DNA of 64,000 nt from Crotophaga sulcirostris (GCA_013397455.1 VYZB01000117.1:1894055-1958054); one strand, 5' to 3'; numbered from the stretch's first letter, positions 12,273 through 25,350 are shown. Notes: generated from the letters alone by a model not told the origin. Program-made: numbers and translations.

Positions 12273-12560
12273 ATCATAGAGTCATAGAACGGTTTGGGTT
12301 GGAAAGGACCTTAAAGATCATCAAGTTTCAACCCACTTGCCATGGGCAGGGACACCTTCCACTGGATCAGGTTGCTCAAGGCCTCGTCCAATCTGGCTTG
12401 AACAGGGATGGGGCATCCACAGCTTCTCTGGGCAACCTGTGCCAGTGCCTCACCATACTCACAGGAAAATATTTCTTCCAAATATCTCATCTAAATCTCC
12501 CCTCTTTCAGCTTAAAACCATTATCACTCATCCTACCCCTGCGCTGCCTGATAAATGACC
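12273..12560 (-). mobile_element. CR1 LINE fragment with RT C-terminal remnant
   Basis: About 290 bp antisense. It begins ATCATAGAGTCATAGAACGG and runs through GGTTGGAAAGGACCTTAAAG and TGGGCAACCTGTGCCAGTGC, ending near the block ATAAATGACCTGG. About 6 bp (ACCTCC of the usual GAACACCTCCAGG) are missing at about 12401, so the frame length is preserved but two codons are lost. It lies only 208 bp from the CR1 copy at 11963. Confidence 0.95.
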
Positions 12561-14350
12561 TGGAAAAAGCCTATTTTGTCTTCCCATATTGTATAGACGA
12601 GCTCGCTGTCCTTCAGAGTGCTCAAACCACAAGGATACCAAAACAATAGTTAAGAGTTAGCTCTGTTATTTTTGTTTTATTCCACAGGTTTGAAACCCAG
12701 TGACCTCCTCTACCATCTGAGGCAACAAATGAATTATGGGGAGTAGATAAGCTGTAACCACAATGAAAAGGCAAGTGTTTGTTTTGGTAATTAATTCCCT
12801 ACTCAAAAGCCAGGCAAAATAAACCCTCTTAAAACCATATCACTACAGGCCATTTATTAGTCTTACCCGATTCGAATATTCAAGTGCAGCAGGACAAAGG
12901 TGAGGCTGTCAAGTTGCCTTTATAGGCAACTCCCTAACTTCTGGAAAGCTGTAAGACACCACCGGGTTACTTTAAGCCAAATTCAAAGACAGATTTCTGT
13001 TACATTTTCTAAAAGTATTGAAGCATGTACACAAATAATTTGCTGTTCAGCATCTTATAACTTTAATAATAACAGCTAAATGATTTCTAATTTATCCATT
13101 AAAACACTCCATTGTCTTTCAAGGGAGTTTTGTAAAAGGACTGAGCATTATTAAATGTCTCAGCACCTGCTTTTTCCTGTGGATTTTTGGATTTCAAAAG
13201 AAAGCTGCTGGCAATGTTTTGTTGATATGTCAAAAGTTCTACTAAGCAAAATTTAATACTGGGTAATTAAAGTATTAAGTTGTTGAAGATTAAGCTTCTC
13301 CCAAAATCTTGTTTTCAAATAAACTGAAATTCTAAATAAATTCTAAAGTGAAGAGAAAGCAGCAACCAATTTTCCCTATTTAGCACTTAAAGTTCTTCCA
13401 AAGTTTTTCTAAAACAATGCCAACCTAATTTTTAGGCTGATCTGCTATAAACACTGCATCCTTTTTGACAGCTTTCAAATGTTAGCGAGTACATGTAATC
13501 ATTAATAAACAGACTACTGAAGCTGAGACAAAACACAAACCCATGACAAATCAATGGTTTCTGGTATTCTGCCTCCATCATTTTTGTCAACCACAACTAC
13601 TCAACCACACACAAAGTAATGTTCACAAAGTAATATGCCTAATCCTGCAAAAACACACATTTATCTCTTACATTTTACCTATTTTCATAATCTTTTGCTT
13701 CTAGTAAAAAGACAGAAAGATAAACACCTGAAAAAAAGATATAATTCAATAGTCAACAAGTTTGTGTGATATGAAGCCAGTGTTTTAGGTGCTTTTGTTT
13801 GAAATGTGTTTCCAAATTCTGCTAATGAAACCAATAGCAACGTGTCACGATTGTGACAGATTTTTAAACAAGTGGGTAATCACATTTTTGGATGTGTTTC
13901 TCCTACATTTAAGAAATAAAACTAAAGAAAAGCAATACTAAAATTCAATTTGAATACACCATTATGAAAGTTAACTTAAATTTGAGAGTGAGCTACTAAA
14001 CATGCAAGAGGCCAGAAAAACACTTTTAGTTTTTTTAAAAAATCAAATATTATACAGAATAACCACGTTATCCTCTGCACCACACTGGAATAATGCTTTA
14101 TCAGCAGTAAAAAGGAGGAACTCTGAAATGTATGGGCTTCTGCTTGCACAGCTTCAGTTAGGCACAGAAATCAAGGTGTGGGCTGAATTTCACTGAATCA
14201 GTGGATTTATGTTGACATAAAAATGCAATGAGACAGAGCTGAATGGAAACTACATTCCTGCAGGCTCAGCTATTTCACCTTCTCTAGTAATTCCTATGGA
14301 GCACTGGGTTCTTGACATATTTTTTCTTGCTATTAAGAAATACTGACAAT

Positions 14351-14392
14351 AAATATATACATATATATAGAGACATACATATATTTCCAGAT
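14351..14392. repeat. Imperfect AT-rich microsatellite
   Basis: Interrupted TA/CATA repeats: AAATATATACATATATATAG followed by AGACATACATATAT. No function is implied. Confidence 0.7.
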
Positions 14393-16501
14393 GATAAAAA
14401 TATTCATTTCTCCAACCTCTATCACTTCCTTACATATTTCTCCGATATCATGTTACGACACATCTCCTGCTATTATTTTAATTTTCTCAAAAGATCATTT
14501 TTCATTCAGATTGTATCCCTCTTCGAAATAATTTTTTTGCAATGGTAGATCTCTAATGTGAATATTACTAGGGTTTGGGTCCACTGAGTAATCTAACTTT
14601 AATGCTTAATTTTAATCATATGAAGAGTTTCCCTGAAATGTAATACTTCTATGCTTAATGTTGATCCTAGTTACTAATAGCTTTTGTATCAGGCACTGCC
14701 TGGAAATATTAAGCGTAAAACTTCATTCTTCAGACCTACATATAGAACTAAGAGATGATCCATACTTTGCAGCACACTCCCTATATCATAGACTAAAGTA
14801 GAAGAGGAATAACAGCCACCTCATCCTTTGTTTTTCATTATTATTCACTATATGTTCAGGGAATGCAATTGTTTCAGATGCTTTATGAATTAGACACAGT
14901 ATATTGTAAAACAGTCATGAAATAGCCTCTAGTTAATTTGTCTAAGGTAAAAAAAAGAAAAGCACGCTACTCTAAATTCTTCACTTTTACACTTAGAGCA
15001 AAAAGGCAAGCAAGTGTGTACTGCCTGGTATTTTTCCATGGTAAGTTTTCATGATAATCAGTTTCACGGATATTGGAGATATAAAAGATCACCAGACTTT
15101 TGCATCCACTCCCTAGATATATTAACAACTGTAAGTTCTCCAATGTTTTTCACTAGAGGAGTGAGTGTCAAATGTCTGGGCATGGAGATCACAGCTAAAA
15201 GTGACTTCATGGAACAGCTGGTGCCTTCTTACCAAATTGTTTCATTAAAACCACCTGGGGGGGATTCGGCTCAAGATTAAGACATCTGAATTTAGTCATC
15301 TGTATGTTGGTATGTCCATATGCACTCGGTGTTTACAGCCGCATGCTAGTGAACAGAAATCAAGCTGCCATAGTCAATGGCATGCAGGAGGAAGGGTAGC
15401 TGGGCAGCCAGTACCAGATGACTTCTCAGATCCAGGGAATTGCTCTACCAGTTCCAGGCTTTTACAGTCTAATATGGTTCAGTAGACACGTGATCATGCT
15501 AAATAGTCCTTTTAAGACATACATACAATGCATATCATAACTTTTTAAATCCATATTTTAACAATATAACCTGTCATACCATGTATTTGAAAATATTTAT
15601 TGATAAGACAGCTTTTATACATTTTCATATGCTCCAAAAGTATTATATTTCTAGTGTCCACTCTCAGTATTACGTCTGTAGATGGATCAACGCCTGACAA
15701 TAACTTAGGACAGCACCCATCAAACATATGAGCAAGTCCAACCTATCTGGCTTCTGAGCTGGTCATTCTCTTGCTATTAAAGTAAATACTCAATTTGGTA
15801 CTACTTTTAAAGACATAAATGTGTCCCCTGGGTTTCATGTTGTGTGCTTGATGAAGCCATTTCAGTTCTCATACTTCAACTTCTGTAAGAAGCCACAATT
15901 TAATACCTTTGAAGAGCAGATGACACCTTGTGGAAAACTTTAAAAAAACATTCAATTTTGTAGGAGTTTTCATAGTATCAGGTACGCTTTCTGGTGGCTT
16001 ATTCATGATATATAACACTAAACCATTTTTTAAGGCAATGTCTCTTTCAAAGACTTTGTCCCTAAAGAGAACAACAATTCTTGCAACAGCCAGTTGTGAA
16101 ATCGTAAGTCCAGGATTAGCACATAAATAAAGCAAAGTGTGAAGGAAAAAGTTTTTTTTCTACTAAAATTCCTCTGCAGTGAAGAACCAGAGAAAAACAG
16201 CCTCAACAAGGAAGTCTAGTTAAGAGCTATACATAAATATAAAGTTTCAGGAACTTCTTCAGGTACATCAATTTACCACAAATATCTTCAGTCACTATAT
16301 TGCATGTGAAATACCCTTACCCTGTGTGCCATAAAAATACATAATTCTCTGGGTCTGTTCTCATATCGCATTTACCTCATGGATTTTCATTCCTCAATAT
16401 TTCAATAGCTTTCTTCCCAGTTTTCCCCTTTTCATTTTGGCATAACTGACCTGAGTCGAACCTCTCTCGTGGTTGAAGCATATAAGCAATGTCTCACATG
16501 G

Positions 16502-16518
16502 AAAAAAAAAAAAAAAAA
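16502..16518. repeat. Poly-A tract (17 A)
   Basis: An uninterrupted run of 17 A. No retroposed body is recognisable immediately upstream, so it is treated as a simple repeat. Confidence 0.85.
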
Positions 16519-16729
16519 CGTTTGGAGGAAGATAGAAATGTAAGGAGCATCACTGGCATTATAGAGATGGCTTCACTGGAGGAATACATATAAGCCCAAA
16601 AGGTCCATGAGTGCCTGGACAGTAAGTTGAGCATCCAGATGCAAATGAGCACTGATTGAGAAAAGAACAGGGAAGGGCGCTAGAACATTTGCAAGGCAGT
16701 CATGGGGTTATACTTTTAAGCAAAGATTA

Positions 16730-17160
16730 AGCAGCTAATTAATTGATTAATCAAAACAATTAACTAGATGTCAAATCAGCACAGCAGCAAATTTAAACAG
16801 TCAATTAATTCATATATTCAAAAGAACAGTAAATAATTAATAAGGAATTAAAGAGTTTGTTAATTATGTGGCAGTAGATTAGTTATGCAGAAAACTAAGT
16901 GAGAAGCAATTAATTAATTATGCAAAGAATCAAATGAGCCACAAAATATATATGCAAAGAAGTCATACAAATGGGCAGTTTAAAAGCATATGGGTGGAAA
17001 AAATGCTGAGATATGTTAAAAAAATTTAATAAGGATCAATTACTAGCAACTGTAGTTAGCTAAGCTATTAAGAAAACTATTTGAGTCAAGAATCAAAATC
17101 AGGTCAGAAATCAACTGAGTGAAGAGAATTAGGTTATGAAATAGATTCTATAATAAAGAC
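16730..17160. repeat. TAAT/TTAATTAA-dense, possibly degenerate tandem block
   Basis: Roughly 430 bp crowded with TTAATTAATT-type motifs (about 16737, 16803, 16834, 16909-16919) and octamer-like TATGCAAAG (16919-16927, 16950-16958). AATCAAATGAGC-like and AATCAAAATCAG segments recur at irregular intervals of about 30-60 bp. The plus strand is purine-rich and C-poor. This could be an eroded minisatellite or a cluster of homeodomain/POU-type binding sites. The sequence alone does not decide between these. Confidence 0.4.
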
Positions 17161-19334
17161 TCGTCCAGATATCGGGAGTTCATAACAGTCACAAGGGGAA
17201 GGTCTGGTTTGGAAACACAGGTCAGTGATATTGAAACAGAAATTGAAAATACACCTTTGCTACTGTAACCTCACCATCCACCTTGCCGTCTCCCTTTGCT
17301 TACTGTCCCAGTGCCGTACCCTGCACTGCATTCAGTTTAGATTAAAAATTAATTAGGATTCACGTCTTACATTCATGTGCAAATTGTTGTGCATACAGCT
17401 GCAACATTAGACATAAATAATACTCTGCATGAAGACTATCTCCAAAGTTTAACTCCCACAACACGCCTTCATTAAAATTGTAAATGAGCTGCATAACAGA
17501 TCTGTGAAAAAGGCTTCATTTACATGAGTAAAATGAGTGAGATATGCATCATGGCATTGATGTAAGTTAAGTTACACCAATCTGATGCTACACACTTGTC
17601 CATGTGGTGCCTTTGTAGTCAGCCAAATATAGCATTAAGGCTCAATAAGATACAGTATAGTGTCTCTCCTTAAGAGATAATTGACTGTCTTATTACCCAG
17701 ATGATTAAGATGAATTTGTAACATAACTAATACTAACCTATGCAAAAAAAGAAAAAAATTCCAACCCAGACTATTTCTGTGTTATCAAGTAATGCAAATT
17801 TTAAAATACAAGGTGGTGAAGACTGAGTGCAGTAGGTACAGTTATAAATCAGATGGAATTTGTCCACATTTAATGTTCTTGGTGCAACTGGCTATCCAAG
17901 AAGAGGGAAGCACAAAAGCTTTTTTCATTTTCTAATCCAAAATGCAGTCTGGATATCTGAGAGTGTGTCTATATCTAGAAACACAGGAAAACTGTATGTG
18001 CTTCAATGAAAAAAATCTGAATCTGTACAGAGCAGAAGTGAAAATGTTGACAATAAGCTACCATACTAATCTCTACTGATTTAAAAACTAACCTCCCAAT
18101 AGTATTTCAAGAAAAATCTCAACAGAAACAGATAATTCCCATAGTTAAAAAGGCCACTGTGCTCCCTTGATAGCTGCAATGAAAACCACTGTTGGAAACC
18201 ACAGCTTTATCACCCAGCTGTTTTCTGTACCTTATTCTCCTCGACGTGTCTTACTGCTCAGCACAGGTTTCCAGCTCAGGATAAACCAACAAGACCTTTG
18301 TGGAAGGCTCTAAGATGCAGAAACAACTTCTGTGGCATTAGGCAGGACCTGCACTTCAAAGAAGATCTTTACTCCTGCCTAGTGAAGAACAACTTGACTT
18401 TCCCAAAAAAACTTTCTCCAACATCTTCACATGCCAAATAAAGACAATTCAGGAAAAGTCACTGTTAATAGATGGACCCACATTTTATCATGAAGTGAAA
18501 AATTCTGACTGTGTGTATTTACTATAAAATATATTAGAAATGCTCAGGTTTTCTTATCTTGTTGGCTCTTGGAGGTCCAGGAAGGATGTTTTATGGAAGT
18601 TGAATTGTCAAAATACCCATTTGGGTGATTACCTGATAGTTTACATACACTGCAGTAAAATTCAGAATGAATTTTATTTTTCTGAGACAAATATACAAAC
18701 CTACTATTTAATGATGTCATAAAAATGTAATATGCAAACTCATCTTGTTGTTATCTAAAGGCAGTTAGCAACAGAATTAGAAAGTATATTCTTGTGAGCA
18801 TCCTCTCTCAGGACTTCTCTCCCAGCACTGCAATGGTTCCTTGCTCTATGAGATTTCAAGTCGTAAATAAGAAAGATAATAAAACCAGTAAATGATACTT
18901 AAAATAGTATTAGAGACAGAGTAAAATAAAATGCTTGCCAAGTGGGAAAAAAAAATCAATATTATTTAACACATTTTTAGATTGCCAACCACCACAGCAC
19001 ACAGGAGCTTACAACAATAAAAATACAACTTCAATACAGTACCACAGTGAGCAGCAACAAAATCAATTGAAACTAAGTGAAATGCATGAAGTTTTGGTTC
19101 TAGCTGAGAAAGCTCTCCTGTCCTCCCAGAGCAGCCTACAAAAAAAAAAAAAAGAGAGTGGGCTCTGGCTGGTAGTCTTAGTGGTTACAGCAAAACTAAG
19201 GAAACAAAGACTACAGCCAAGGTTTTATATCCATTGCTAATACTGAGAAGGAAAGAAGTTATTAAGTGGTAGGAAAAATAATTAAATATGTAGTATTTCA
19301 AAGTAGTCAAAGATAACAAGTTCTGTTATAACAA

Positions 19335-19528
19335 AACACTGGAACAGGTTGTCCAGGTTGTTCAGAGAAGTCATGGATGCCCCATCCCTGGAGGTGTTCA
19401 AGGCCACGTTGGATGAGGCTTTGAGCAACCTGATGCAGTGGAAGGTGTCTGGGCCCATGGTAGGGCCATTGGAACTGGATGATCTTTAAGGTCCCTTCTG
19501 ACCCAAACCATTCTATAATTCTATGATC
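19335..19528 (+). mobile_element. CR1 LINE, 3' end fragment
   Basis: About 195 bp in sense orientation. It starts at AACACTGGAACAGGTTGTCC and runs through CATCCCTGGAGGTGTTCAAG and GGAACTGGATGATCTTTAAG to ATTCTATAATTCTATGAT. It contains an extra partial duplication (GGTTGTCCAGGTTGTTCAG at about 19348-19366) not seen in sister copies. Confidence 0.95.
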
Positions 19529-22500
19529 TACTATATGCAAATACTCCACAGTATTATTTTTCAAAGGCCTTTCTCAACTCATCACAACACCCTACACTAC
19601 ACGCTGGAAATCTCTACAAGAATCAAGGACAGTCAGGACAGATTCTCTTGAAGGAAGGTAAACATAAAATACATAATTGGAAAAGCTTATTGCCATCAAA
19701 GATCTTTCTGTATCACCTCACTCTGCCTAAAGACTTACTTGGAGCAATGAGCATTTCCTGTATTTACAACTGAAAGAAGCGAGTTAACTGAATTTTAATT
19801 GAAGAATTATTTTCTTCCAAGCGTTCATTCATTTGTAAATAAGAAATAAGAAAATCATTGGATGCCTTTCATACACTATGCTTCATCTGAGAATAATTTT
19901 TATTCCCAGAGTAAATATAGCTTTTTACACATACACTTGGTATCCCCCACATAAAATACACGTCTACATTGATGTGACTGTTCAGAGCATGTGAGAAAAA
20001 GGCGGAGGTGATCTTAACCCTCTGATGTACAGAAGGGCTGCCTAGGTTTCCCCACACATCTCTGTTAGGAAATTCTGTAGAGACAAATTCTGAGGACTTC
20101 TGGTGTTCCTCCAAACTGTTGACAGGCAAGTCTGAGCTACTGGCTCAATTTGGCTGTCCAGAAATTCAACACACAGTGCATGTGTGCATCAACTACATGG
20201 GCAGCAATTCCAAAGCACACATGAATAACGTCCAAATGTGTGTGTTGATATCCCAATGAGTCCAGAGAACATATGAGTCAACAAGCAAATGCGACATAAG
20301 GTACAATGATGTTTCTCTCCAAAAAATTCTGGATAGAAATACGTAGACAAGTGCTATACATCTGATATATATATTCCAGCTGATTCCTATCTTCTATGTT
20401 GCCAGAGGCTCTGCTGCACTCCTCTGTCTCTGGCAGTTACAGAAGTGAGAGAAAATGCAGGACAAACAGATCAGTGAGCTTCCAAAGGGCGCAGATCCGT
20501 ATGGTACAGAGAAATATGGGAGTGCAATACAGAAGACTGATACCTCCAGAAAGAGTAAGGAGAGAGGCACGGTGGGAAGGCTCGTAGGCAGGGGAATCTG
20601 CAAGTGGAGGTTCATAAAACAGAAAGCTGAAACCCAGGCAAAAGGGTCCTAATCCCATTTTACCTAGTCACAGCAACGCTTTAATCAAATCTAAGCTCCT
20701 CAGCTCAGTATCTGTTTCACTGGATGAAATGTAATGCTTTCAGCCCTTAAGCTAAGCAAATCTACAAAAATGATGAATTTTAATATTGGTCCTGGCAGTG
20801 TGATACCACTCATGGAAGTGTGTTCTTCTCACAAACCAAAATTTGACTTTGTAACGTACAGATGCAGAACATCTAACTCTCCAGACCTCCAACTGGCCTG
20901 AAAAACTTTCTGGTTAAGCAGTCTTTATTACTCTAAAGGAATTAGAGGCAAAATGCTTTTACTGCTTTACTAATCACCTTTATTGATATTTGCATAAAAC
21001 TTGACTATTTTCTCAGTCCATCTGTTCCTGCTGCTCATTTATAACATGAACTCCTAATTCTGCCGTGTTAGAATAGGCTCATATGGAGGTAATTATGTCA
21101 GCAAAAACAAAGGATCATCATTTCTAATGTAGAATGGGAAGCAGAAGCTACTAGACTTGCTATTAATGTCATTTCTAATAATAGAACTGTTCGTACACAC
21201 AGACCTTTTCAGGATGTATCGATTGCATTAGAAAGTCAAATAAATGTTATGCTAAACTGAAAAGGAAATCTTTTAAAGAAAGAGTAAAAATATTATGTAT
21301 TCTAACCCTTCTTGATTGCAACCAGAGCAATAAGTAATGATTTAAGGTGTTTAGAAAACACTGAGCTAGTTTCACTACTTATGTATGCACTTCACAAGAG
21401 CCACAGAGCCATTAGACAACTCCTCATCCATGCACTTCAGATATAAATACAGTAACAAGAGCTCTTCACAGACATTGTCTCTGCAGATCTACAATAGAGT
21501 CCCTCATTGATGTTAGTTATAAACTGTCAGTTCAATGACGTCTCATTCCTTTGGTGTCTGGGTTCCATCTATTTAAACAATATTAAAATGTGTGACCTAA
21601 ACTACACTGCAAACTTTTGGCAGCACATTTTTAGAAAATACCAATTAGTAGCACGGCTAGCCCAGTTTACACTCAGCCCTGGGCCTCTACTGGCACAAAA
21701 CATCTACTCTAACTGGTGAATTGCTGTTGTTAAGAAGATATCCAAAAAGCTATTAAATACGGAATTACTATAGTAAAGATGTTGGTTTGGTCAGTCTGAA
21801 CTGAAAAGTGGGTATTGTGTGATGAGGTTTTTTTGAGTTATATTACAGCTCAGGTGTACTCACATATTCAACACACTTAAAACACGCTCTGTGAGGCCAA
21901 TGGAGATCAGAGTATATATCCTCAAGGTAACACAAAAGGAGCACAAGATTTGGATTTGCCTGAACCATAATGATGAACAGCACATGAGAGAGGAAATCTG
22001 AAAGCTCTGACCACCTAACCCCGACTACCGCACCTAAAGATGGTCAAAACAGCATTAGCTGGAGAAACCAGAGTATCACTTGTCCAGATCTCATGCACTT
22101 CTACTAATCAAGTTTCTGCCTGAACAACAAGGTTGGAATTTGATGTCTCTTGAAGCTGAATGGATTGTATTATAACTCTGGCTGTACGGCACAGCAGGAA
22201 ATTCTTTTCCCTATGTGCAGAATATATTGCTAAGAAGGTGCTTTTCCGTATAAGTTTGATACCTTTTATGGGTACATTTAATTACACCAGCCAAGAAAGG
22301 AAAACTTTTGTGAGGATAAACTATATCTCCTCTATACCACCATGGGAGTAGTTATTTTACTAAAACCTTTGTAATGCAGACGTGCCTCATTATGCCATGG
22401 TGTACCTAAGTTCAAGTTTGCATCACACATCCTAATCCATACGCTTAATTTTATCTTTGAAATACAGAAACATATTTGAGAAGGACCTGAGAATTCCCTG

Positions 22501-23375
22501 GGCTAACATCAGACCTACTCAGGAACCTATTAAATAAATTGCAGTTTATTTTTCATTGGAAAAGTAAAATGATACATGTGAGACATTCACCACTTCATTG
22601 GTAACTTTCACGTATTTCTAGTGCAAAACTCATTTCAATTTACGAAGATAAATGGCTTGATTTTTCCTCTTTGCATAGTAACAGCATGTAGGGTAATACA
22701 AGCTGGGAAAGTCGACATTTTTCTTTTTAGCAAATTCTACTCAGCAGGATCCAAATCCTTAACTGGAGAAAATCAGCATAATTTCTTGAACATTAGATGC
22801 TCAAGAAACATTGAGAGCCTCACCTTTCTGAGAAGTTCTGAAAAATTAGGCTTTTTATTATTATTATGTTCGCCTGCAGAAAGCTAAATTTGATTAGGAT
22901 AATCAATATTGCTTGGAAATCATGATACATAATACCAAAGTAGCTCTTTCCTAGAAAACTGAGAATGGAATGAATGAACAAGGCATAGCCGCAATGCAGT
23001 GCTCCTTCCAACAGCGAGACCTGTTAACTTCCCTACCAGTTCTCTAAATAGCAGCTGATTTCTTTTTCTAATTACAATTCACTCACTCTCTCCCCTTCTA
23101 CAACCACAAACTAATTTTAATATAGCTTCTTGTTAATTAACTACTTTAATTGGTAATGCTTCTTCACAAATTTAGTAGGTTTCTGCAAGCATGAGCTCTA
23201 ATATTTATGTCTAAATGTATATTTATCCTGATAAAAATCATGATAAATCCTTCCCTCCACTCTTCACAGACTTCTCCTAATTCAAAAATCTATCTTCTTC
23301 TCTTACTTAAAGTCTGGCTCTGATCTCCCATAAAGTTCTGAGAAAACCACTATTGAACATGCTATAAGCCAGAAA
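19529..23375. other. Unique AT-rich noncoding DNA
   Basis: No recognised repeat in about 3.8 kb. Overlapping frames at 20394-20658, on both strands, sit in a more GC-balanced patch. Other frames at 19869-20129, 21507-21719, 22160-22351 and 22621-22887 show no recognisable domain. None has convincing splice sites at both ends. Confidence 0.6.
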
Positions 23376-23660
23376 TTCACAGAATCGTAGAACAACAGGT
23401 TAGAAGAGACCTCAAGATTCATCTGGTCCAGACTTTCTTGGTAAAAGCATGATCTAACCCAACACCCTGTTCAGACAAATCTTAAATGTCCATTTTTTGG
23501 GAATCCACTACTTCCCTGGGGAGAAATATTCCAACAGTTGGTTATTCTCATTGTGAAAAATTTTCCTCTTGTGCCCAATCAGGATCTTCCAGAGAGAAAA
23601 CTAAATAAGTATACCCCATGCTATAAAGCTCTATCCCTCAGGATACTTTCTCCTGAGGGT
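23376..23660 (-). mobile_element. Divergent, older CR1 LINE fragment
   Basis: About 285 bp antisense. The tail is TTCACAGAATCGTAGAAC, then GGTTAGAAGAGACCTCAAG, CTAACCCAACACCCTG, CCACTACTTCCCTGGGGAG and TCTCCTGAGGGTCTTTGG. Block order follows CR1, but identity to the other copies is clearly lower and no RT frame is retained. I take it as an old subfamily member. The inner boundary is uncertain by tens of bases. Confidence 0.75.
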
Positions 23661-24330
23661 CTTTGGATACATCCTAGTTACTATTTTCTGAATTTATTAG
23701 AAAAAAAATAATATGCAAGTGCAAACTAATTTCATCCAGCCCTGCAAATACATTATTAAGTGCGGAATCTTAACTGAGGTTTAGAATTTAATTAATTAAG
23801 GAGGCCAAGTCATCCGTAATGGCATGGAGCTCTGCTACATGCAGCTGAAGTCACTGGGATTTAGCTTCATTGAAAACTGTTTATTTATTTAGGTAATCAA
23901 ATATAGGTTTATGTAGGCACCAAGCTAACTACAGATTTCAAAATGCTTCCTTTAATTATATTAAATTATTTTTAAACACTTCTCTGTAGATTAAAGCAAT
24001 GCAAAAAGGCTATGTCATGACAGTGGGGTTTTTTACCAGGATTTCAGAGAAGGGAATCTTGCACCACCTCGCCTCTGATTAGCCAGCACCTTCTATCCTA
24101 AGTGACCAACACCTTCCATTGAGAAAGTGCTATGGACCTTCTTTGCAAACAAATGTATAGACTGTATTGGAAATATTTGCAGTATGCAACTGCACAACTC
24201 AATATTCAGGTTTTGTGATTTGATGGAAGGTAAACAAACAACAGTAGCATCTGCTCCACTCTTCTCTTACCCTCCTTCCTTCTGCCTTCATGCTGTGTGC
24301 AATCTGGAGCAAGACAAAGGGGTTTTAGGA
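23661..24330. other. Unique noncoding DNA
   Basis: About 670 bp with no recognised repeat or gene. Confidence 0.6.
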
Positions 24331-24705
24331 GTAACAGAATGACTGGAGTGTGAAGGGACCTCTGGAGATCATCCAGTCCAACTCTACTGCTAAAGGAGGG
24401 TCACCTAAGGCAGGCTGCACAGGAACGCATCCAGGTAGGCTTTGAATATCTCCAGAGCAGGAGACTCCACAACCTCCCTGAGCAGCCTGTTCCAGTGCTC
24501 TGTCACCCTCACAGGAAAGAAGTTTTTCCTCATGTCCGGGTGGAACTTCCTGTGTTCCAATTTGCCATTGCCCCTTGTCCTGTCACTGAGAATCACTGAA
24601 GAGTCTGGCCCATCCTCTTAAGTTCACTTAGCCTCTCCTTATAAGAGAGATGCTCTGGTTCCCTCATCATCTCCATGCCCTTTGCTGGACTCTCTCCAGC
24701 AGTTC
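24331..24705 (-). mobile_element. Outer CR1 LINE, 3' part (split by nested CR1)
   Basis: Antisense CR1 of the GATCTCCAGAGG subgroup, from GTAACAGAATGACTGG through ATCATCCAGTCCAACTC and CCTGTTCCAGTGCTCTGTC to CTGGACTCTCTCCAGCAGTTC. It is interrupted exactly there by the inner CR1 and resumes at 25079. The minus strand encodes the subgroup's RT tail ([20 protein letters not shown]) at 24405-24596. It is sister to the plus-strand copy at 56736, which is uninterrupted across the same point. Confidence 0.93.
24700..24705. repeat. Possible target-site duplication, left copy
   Basis: CAGTTC immediately before the inner CR1 tail. The same hexamer occurs at 25078-25083, immediately after the inner element. 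Confidence 0.65.
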
Positions 24706-25077
24706 ATAGAATCATAGAATTGTTTGCTTGAAAAAGACCTTTGAGATCACCAAGCCCAACTGTACCTGCCCGCAACAAAACCATATCCCTGAGCACCTCA
24801 TCTATCCATCTTTTAAATACCTCCAAGGATGATGACACATCTACCTCCCTCTGCAGCCTCTTCCAGTTCCTGACAGCCCTTTCACTAAAGACATTTTTCC
24901 TAATGTCTAATCTGAACCTCCCCTGGTGCAGCCTGAGGTCACTTCCTCTCCTCCTATCACCTGTCACTTGGGAGAAGAGACCAACACCCACTTTGCTACA
25001 ACCTCCCTTCAGGTGATTGTAGAGAGTGATAAGAACTCCTCTCGGCTTCCTTTTCTCCAGACTAAACAACTCCAGTT
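24706..25077 (-). mobile_element. Inner CR1 LINE nested within another CR1
   Basis: About 372 bp antisense, beginning with tail units ATAGAATCATAGAATTG and ending near AGACTAAACAACTCCA. The minus strand has a single open frame across essentially the whole element (to 25069), reading as RT C-terminus ([19 protein letters not shown], then [15 protein letters not shown]). An intact frame inside a CR1 that is itself inserted in another CR1 fits a comparatively young insertion. It belongs to the LHQGRFRLD subgroup with copies at 7726 and 33365. Confidence 0.93.
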
Positions 25078-25083
25078 CAGTTC
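25078..25083. repeat. Possible target-site duplication, right copy
   Basis: CAGTTC at the inner/outer CR1 junction, matching 24700-24705. The expected uninterrupted CR1 sequence at this point is CTCCAG(C/T)AG(T/C)TCCTTGTC. Removing the inner element and one hexamer restores it. Confidence 0.65.
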
Positions 25084-25350
25084 CTTGTCTTTCTAGAGCT
25101 GGGGAGCCCAGAACTGGACACAGAACTCCAGATGGGGCCTCGATAGGCCAGAGAAGGAGCGGAGAACCTCCCTTGACCTGCTGGCCACACCTTTTTTAAC
25201 GCACCCCAGGATACTATTGGTCTTTTTGGCCATGAGAGCACATTGCTGGCTCATAGTTAGCTTGTGGCCTGCCAGGACTCCCAGGTCCTTCTCTGCAGAG
25301 CTGCTTTCCAGCCAGTCAACCTCTAACCTATAGCAGCGCAAGGATGGAAG
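25079..25350 (-). mobile_element. Outer CR1 LINE, 5' part (continuation)
   Basis: Continuation of the outer element from AGTTCCTTGTCTTTCTAGAG through GGGGAGCCCAGAACTGGACA and GGTCTTTTTGGCCATGAGAG to about CTATAGCAGCGCAAGG. The minus strand encodes the upstream RT segment (SSSAEKDLGVLAGHKLTMSQ, then [10 protein letters not shown]) in a frame at 25093-25341. This is colinear with the plus-strand copy at 56736-56970. Confidence 0.93.

Larger units (their letters stand above)
12561..19334. other. Long repeat-poor AT-rich stretch
   Basis: At nearly 6.8 kb this is the longest run without a recognised interspersed repeat upstream of 46 kb. It contains an AT dinucleotide patch (14351-14392), a 17-base poly-A (16502-16518), a TAAT-dense block (16730-17160, entered separately) and a poly-A tract (19140-19154). 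The open frames at 14002-14548, 15014-15280, 15869-16135, 18540-18722 and 18935-19240 show no domain. No splice-site pair supports an exon. Confidence 0.6.

Noticed and set aside
20394..20658. Four mutually overlapping frames on both strands
   Set aside because: Mutually exclusive frames in a locally stop-poor patch, with no domain or splice pair.
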